A model generated the notes under the pieces. That model was not told where the DNA came from, ran no database searches, and was given only the letters and a program-made list of their open reading frames with translations. 64,000 nucleotides of DNA from Agaricus subrufescens (lineage: Eukaryota > Basidiomycota > Agaricomycetes > Agaricales > Agaricaceae). The stretch is taken from NCBI GenBank assembly GCA_029945375.1, contig CM057068.1, positions 62,001 to 126,000 of the forward strand, read 5' to 3'. The translations under genes were made by a program, and so were the position numbers. Shown one piece after another: positions 58,524 to 64,000 of this stretch; within the stretch, counting starts at the first letter, position 1, and the number at the start of each line of letters is the position of its first letter.

Positions 58524-60514
58524 ACAAACATTCCCTAGATCCTTGTCTTCTTTTGCGGGGCGGGGGCGGGTTTCGGTGATCATCAAACTGTGACCTGGCT
58601 TCCTCAGACACCGATAAGTAACGGACTCTATGTTCTCCGTGGCGACGTCAACGAGTGAGGTATCGTTTTGAGGTACAAACTCGGAGTGACATCAAAAAAT
58701 TGTAAGGAGGGATTTCAAGAGCCGAGTAGATAAGCTTCAGGAGTCGAGCCCGGAACAAGAAATTTGGGGAACATGAGGGGGCTGGGGTACGCGCGTATTC
58801 ACAGTCGTACGACTAACACAGTGCCCGAGCGGTCTTAAGCCCTGTTGAAACAAATTTCAAAAAATTTCTGCCCGAAGCCACGCATACAGCATTCCTTATC
58901 GCTGAGCGAGGATACACATGTTCTCCGTTGTGATGTTATTTATTGGCTGACGGCCCTGTCATTGCCCCAGATGCCCGAGAAAGCGATTTTGATTTGCGAC
59001 CGCGGTTCAAGAATGCGGTCATAGGATCCATGATTACCGCCCAATTACCACGCAGAAGTCCAGTTCGACAAGGACAAAAATGGTTGACCTATCTAAAATT
59101 AAATCAGTTAAATTTAGTCTCTGACAAACCTTAAAAAGTATGTGCCGACCACATATCAAATGTTGATTGATGGCTAACTTAAGGGGGTATCGACATCCAC
59201 GGGTTGTTCAGGGCCATCCAAAATTTCTTATTTTATCATGATAAGCTGCGCAGGTTGGATGCGCATCATGCGATGTTGTGCCATTTATGCTGAATGATCC
59301 ATCCGACGAATGATGCAGTGATGAATTAGCGCATGTAATTATAGAACCAATTGAGTTATCAAGGATCGACTCCTAGATTGGCGACAATTGAACTCTGGTT
59401 GAACTCCGTACTGTTGTAGTAGCTATAATCGTGTCGTATTACGGAGAGCCTATAGAAGCACAGATATGTATGGTAATCAATCAAGTTGATCATTTTTCTG
59501 AGGCTTCGATTTCATATCCCATAGGTGGGGTCATTGCGACGGCCATACCCTACCATTTCTGTGTTGAAGTTCCAGGGAAATATACTACACCTGGGAAATT
59601 TGGTGGTACCTTATGATATTTTTGAGACGAATCAATGGAGTTCGAGAAAATTCCCTGAGCCAATAACTTCCTAATGGCGCTGGCTTTCGAACCAGTCCAT
59701 AGGCCTTATGAACAGTTTATTGGAACCATAGCATATGTTTCCATGCTTGCCGTTACCTCGTAGATATTTAAGCTACGCCAACCATCTGGATGACAATTTT
59801 TGCTATCGGGCTGTCAGTAGGCTTAATTTTACAGGAATGCAGCAGTCTACCTGGCTAAGACCTGGCTAAGGTGTCTAATGAGGTTCTCATGACGTGTAAG
59901 AATATATGAATCCGGTCGTACCGGAGGGCGCCCATGACCGATAGGCCTTCATAGATTCTTACCCTTCGTTCGCTTTCATGTCTATTCATTCCCTATTTGT
60001 ATTGATTAAGATTGCTGAACCTTTCTTCCTATCTCTCAGGTGTAGGTATTTATCGCTACACTGTATGGTGATCAGGCCCACTCAATCATGGCTATAAAGG
60101 TCCGTTCACCTCTGACAGCTCATCATACTTTCCCGGTTATGTCCGTCTTTCTGTTAGTGTACAACAACTAATCAACCACAACGTTCAATGTCATGTCTGA
60201 TCAATAGTTTATTTGATTAGCGGCTCGGCGCAGTCACTCGAAGCACTATCAAATGATTATTTTCTTATGATCAAGTCGTAAACTGGTACAGGGTGCAATT
60301 GGCGTGGAAACGTGGGTGCTGCTGGCCGTTGATAAAAATTTTTAGCGCCATCCTTATCTCGGCCTGTCCTTCCGCGGACGCGTTATCTATTGGATTTGAC
60401 TCCGAACAACTCACTCGCATAAGATGACTAATGTAGACTCGTATCACAAAGCAATTTGTGGGTTTTAAACCGTTCATCCGAATTTAGACAATAAGCGAAT
60501 TGTTAAAAGCGACT
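58524..60514. other. Gene-poor intergenic region
   Basis: About 2 kb with no supported gene. A G-run (GGGGCGGGGGCGGG at about 58556-58569) marks the promoter side. Open frames at 58943-59134, 59431-59616 and 60271-60477 are short and lack motifs. Confidence 0.45.
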
Positions 60515-61044
60515 TCATAATGCCTCTCTCCACCATTCCTCCATCTCACTTCTTGACATATCACCAAAATTGTCGGGGTCGTGAGGTACATTACTCGAAA
60601 GAACCGACTTGAAACCGGTAATCTCACTAGGATCGACATCTGCGCAAACTCGAAAACCAAAAATACTCAGGAACAAACGATCAAAAACGTACGCTGCTCT
60701 TGAACTAACATCTTCAAAGTCCACTTGTCCCATTTATCAGCCTGCAACGAGTCTAAATCGTTTTCATGAACGGCTTCTCGGTAAGGTATCACTCGATTTT
60801 TTGTGAATATGATGAATCGAGGATTTTGAGTAGTGCCGACATTTAGGAGTCCAGCGAGGTTAATGGCTCTTAATTTTTCGGTGACCTGTTCGGAAGCGAC
60901 TATTGCTGCATCCGGTGGGAATGTGTGGGGTGGATTTGTTAGTCTCGAACCCCATCGCGCGATTCCCGCATTGGAGATGACGTATCCGCTGAATTGGAGT
61001 AGATCACGGGTGGTTGATGCTCGAGCACTTGTAGGAGGAGCCAT
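60515..61044 (-). CDS. Hypothetical protein, 158 residues
   Basis: No family recognised. Two exons on the minus strand, 61044-60693 and 60639-60515. The 53-nt intron (donor GTACGT, acceptor GCGCAG) joins two frames in phase that otherwise overlap out of frame. The protein begins MAPPTSARASTTRDLLQFSGYVISNAGIARWGSRL and ends in an acidic tail (NFGDMSRSEMEEWWREAL). The middle (NPPHTFPPDAAIVASEQVTEKL) is soluble. Without splicing the first frame would stop inside the intron. A TATA element (revcomp of 61157-61163) lies about 115 bp upstream, supporting the start. Confidence 0.6.
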
Positions 61045-61901
61045 GTGCGTTCTTAAGCGAGACCGGGTCTGGTTGGTGTAAGGATGGGCTGGGGCTGGCT
61101 CCCGAGACTCCAGAGTAAGAAAAAGAAGGGATGGAATGAGGTAAGGATGCCGGACACTTTATAAAACGTCAGGTACAGCTCGGAGAAATAATTATGTACA
61201 TATACACTCACAAAGGCCTTTCGGAGTTTATATATTTAATGTTGTCACCGTCGTCGGACTTTTCTGACTCACGAAGGTCATCTCGATGAATAATTCAGGC
61301 CCGGGAGTTATTATGATTCCTCGCACGCAGAATATTTGCACTTGTTTAGAGCATAGGCCCTTACGCTTATACATGCGAGCCTTGCCGAAATGTGTCGCAA
61401 CTTGCCAGCCGCTGAATTACGACTTCCAGGGCCATCAAAAGGTCCCTCTGCTTCCATCGACCAACTCGGTATCCATCAACTGCCCATTGACTTATACTTG
61501 CAACAACTGGACATTGGCACAAAATGACAAGTTACATAACAAAACATATCATATAGATACAAACTTATATACAAAACGAACTGAAAGCGAAATGAAAAAT
61601 ACAACGAATACAACAAGAAGATAAATAACGAACGAAAAAAAAAAGGCGAAGCAGAAAAGCCCAGTTTCTGCGGCAAAGAAAGAATTACGAAAACCAACGT
61701 GTTGAGCAGAGTTCCATTCAAAACGTTCGCGAAAGTGGCGTCCAGCCACCTCGAGGACCATATATACCATGGATCGAGAAATATGTAAGAATCAATCCGA
61801 AAGTGTGAAAAAAGCGAAACAGAACCCTAAATTTGAGTGGGCTGACTTTGAGGCGACAATCGCCGCTGCTCGTAGTCCCAACTTAAGGGGACAATCATAC
61901 A
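61045..61901. other. Intergenic region
   Basis: About 860 bases, A-rich near 61560-61650. Contains the promoter of the 158-residue protein (TATAAAG on the minus strand at 61157-61163) and the 3' UTR of the next gene. Open frames here are low-complexity. No RNA gene seen. Confidence 0.45.
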
Positions 61902-64000
61902 TCAAACCAAAGGTTTCGATTGTTTAAGAGCCGAGCGTCGTGGAGCCTTCGGTATCAATCGATGAGACATATCAATTCTTACTCCTTCCTCGTTCATCCA
62001 TCCTTCTCCATACTCTGGATACTCATCCAAGTCCACAGGGTATTCACTTCCTGGCTGGGGAGATCTGTACGCTCCCTCATTAGTCCATAGCTGATCCCTA
62101 TAATATACAAATTAAAAAAGTAATGTCAGTCAATCAGTATATGACACGAAAGTTAAGAAGAGACAATCACCCTTTGCGATTAAACCATCCTTTACGTCTG
62201 TTCGGAGTAACAGGAGATGGGCATATGAGGTTCTCGTTCCACCTGACACATCGATCAACGGGTCCTCCGCGTCTGTCACCAGTGAAAGTAAAACTCGGTC
62301 GATCAGTCTGATCACCATCGGAAAGACGACGCCTCGGTGAGTCACCACGGGTTTGTTCATGCGCTACACGATGGCCGTATTCATCTATACCAGCGTGACC
62401 AGTGGCTCCTGATCTGGAATTATAAGGCAAAGTAGAACGCCTGTGCGAACGCGAAGTAGCCGCAGAAGTCGTATTCGAGGAGTAAGGCGGTGGAGGGGTA
62501 GATTGTTTAGATGACTGTTGTACGTGAAGGGGGCTTGCGGTCCTATCTGAGCTTGTCTCCGAACGAGGCGACGGATTTCGTACCGTCAAAACAGGTTTTC
62601 CCGAGTCCTCACCCACATTCCTATGTTTAGATGAGCTGCGTTTCTCGCGCGGTGGATACGTATGTGCAGACCCAGAGTCCCTAGATGAAGTAGAACTACC
62701 AGAGTGACTCGGTGGGGAACCACTTAGATCGCGAGTCGTGGTAGAGTCTTTCGCGTTCTGAATACCGGTGCCCTGTGTACCTGATGTACCGTAGGCATTC
62801 GAAGGTCGGTGTTCTCTAGTCTCTCTGAAAATACTTTGAGATCGCTGAGGTGGTAGCGGAGCAGACTCGAATGTAGGCGAGTTGGGCCTCGAACTCGATC
62901 GTGTCACAGGTACTGTAGCGTGACGCGAGGGCGGGCTAGGCGTCTTGCTAGGTGGTGGAGCAGCCATAGCAGGACGTGCCCATGATCCAGAATTCGCCCT
63001 GCTCCTTGTTTGAGGAGGCCGAGTATTGTCAGCTTGCTTCCCGCTAGTAGTTGGTGGGAATTGTTGGGAGCGATATGAACTTTCTGGAGTGGTCGACTGA
63101 GGACGATACGGTTCAGTGGCATGGGACGGTCGACGAGAGCTAGAGGCCCCAGGAGCGGTACTCTGCGAACGATGGACACCAGTTTGACCTCGATAAGTAT
63201 CTGCTGGTGGTGGTGGCCTATAAATGTTCTGGGCGGGTGGCACTGCTGTTGCGCGTTGCTCGGGTGAAGAGCCGTTCTGCGGATAACGGGAACGTGAAGG
63301 TTCAGGCCCATATGTTGCATGATGAAGGTTGTCAAGAGGGGCGGTGCCTGGGGAGCGGTGAATTGTCCCTGCAACGATCGGGGGACTGGTTCGATGATCA
63401 GGCTTCGAAAACGAAGCCCCGTATTGCTCAGAAGAACGTGGAGGGCTTCCAGCAGCAGAAGAGGGGGGGAAAGCATTTGTTCGACCATCAGAATATGGCA
63501 ATCCAGCGGTTGTTTCAGCTCGGCGCCTTGGGCTCGTATTAAGTTTCGCCTCCTCATGCCTGGGTGGAGATGAACGAGCAGGAGGGAGATAATCTCTAGC
63601 GTCTGATGCCCGTCTCTCCCTGGGAGGTGGAACGGTAAAGCTCGCCCTGGAATCACGGCGCTGTCGAGGTCCAGGGGTGGGTATCGGGATTGGAATCGGG
63701 GGTATTGGTACTAGGCGTTGATCCTCAACGCTACTGGAAAGCAACATCGAGGCACGTGTAGGCGAAGAAGCATATGTAGCATTCGTGTTTGAGTACTCCC
63801 TGCGTAGCTCTGGAGCTGGGGGAGGAACAGTGACACGAGAGTACGACGCCCCGGAACGCTGCTCTCCTTCTTGATCGTTCATCCAGCGATCATCGAAAGG
63901 AGGTAGTAGCTGACCACGCTCCCCAACCATCACCGTGGAATTACGATGATGCGCGTACCCTACACCCCTCCCCTCTTCCAATGATTCTACGATCGTTGAA
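61902..64000 (-). CDS. Ser/Pro-rich disordered protein with a distinctive C-terminal module, 5' partial
   Basis: Runs off the right edge, so its start is outside: the frame is open to base 64000 and the first Met-like codon in it is a TTG. Exons on the minus strand: 64000-62171 and 62097-61902, with donor GTGATT and acceptor ATATAG in phase. Over 600 residues of Ser/Pro/Arg-rich disorder include a Pro-Ile tract (PIPPIPIPIPTPGP) and PPPPYSS, a PPxY motif that WW-domain ubiquitin ligases such as Rsp5 bind. The last about 95 residues are different in style and probably conserved: CVRWNENLICPSPV, RRKGWFNRKGDQLWTNEGAY, and DLDEYPEYGEGWMNEEGVRI with MSHRLIPKAPRRSALKQ. This end looks like the functional part. 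Function unknown. Confidence 0.8.

Noticed and set aside
59680..59700. tRNA-like B-box (GGTTCGAAA on the minus strand)
   Set aside because: No A-box at the right distance and no cloverleaf could be drawn.
63207..63573. Plus-strand frames over the right-edge gene
   Set aside because: Shadow frames antisense to the Ser/Pro-rich coding exon.

Overview
This window is nuclear DNA of a filamentous fungus, almost certainly a basidiomycete and probably an Agaricomycete. The evidence is intron-dense genes (about 45-70 nt introns, GT..AG, several acceptors reading AAG), an aryl-alcohol-oxidase-type GMC oxidoreductase, F-box proteins of the type that is multiplied in mushroom-forming fungi, a fungalysin, several glutathione S-transferases (GSTs), and Ser/Pro-rich disordered proteins. 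I rebuilt exon-intron structures by joining reading frames across splice sites whose phases agree. Exon coordinates are therefore models from sequence, not from transcripts.

Layout. 1-1668: 3' part of a fungalysin metalloprotease (+), cut by the left edge. 1882-2832: omega-type GST (-). 2833-6307: no gene seen. 6308-8032: RUS/DUF647 membrane-associated protein (+). 8033-12638: gene-poor, with a three-copy tandem repeat near 11130-11620. 12639-14331: bHLH-zip transcription factor (-), divergent across a very G-rich promoter from 14932-16891, an Lcb3-type sphingoid-base-phosphate phosphatase (+). About 17198-17950: a five-copy, roughly 150-bp degenerate tandem repeat. 21586-22401: small unknown protein (+). 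23995-25605: two-AT-hook protein (+). 25606-30792: no gene seen. 30793-31604: unknown protein (+). 31803-33265: cap-binding protein of the eIF4E2/4EHP class (+). 33663-34994: F-box protein (+). 36709-37935: mitochondrial ornithine carrier (-). 38623-39465 and 40169-40987: tandem phi-like GST pair (-). 42999-45305: GMC oxidase with an in-frame stop and a duplicated 3' end (+). 46070-47476: second F-box gene, interrupted by an in-frame TAA (+). 47995-48350: MITE-like inverted-repeat element. 48803-50135: AIF/FSP1-like FAD oxidoreductase (+). 50988-53076: Ser/Pro-rich protein (+). 53459-56722: RecQ helicase with 14 exons including a 6-nt one (+). 56790-58413: secreted beta-propeller-like protein (-). 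60515-61044: small unknown protein (-). 61902-64000: disordered PPxY-containing protein (-), running off the right edge.

The genes do not form a biosynthetic cluster. Housekeeping genes (carrier, cap-binding protein, RecQ, Lcb3, bHLH) alternate with a decaying accessory block (about 38.6-48.4 kb) that holds duplicated GSTs, a damaged oxidase, a damaged F-box gene and a MITE. Extracellular or detoxification functions recur: fungalysin, GMC oxidase, secreted propeller protein and three GSTs. This fits a saprotrophic or plant-associated lifestyle. No CRISPR array, rRNA or convincing tRNA was seen, and no autonomous transposon coding sequence was recognised.
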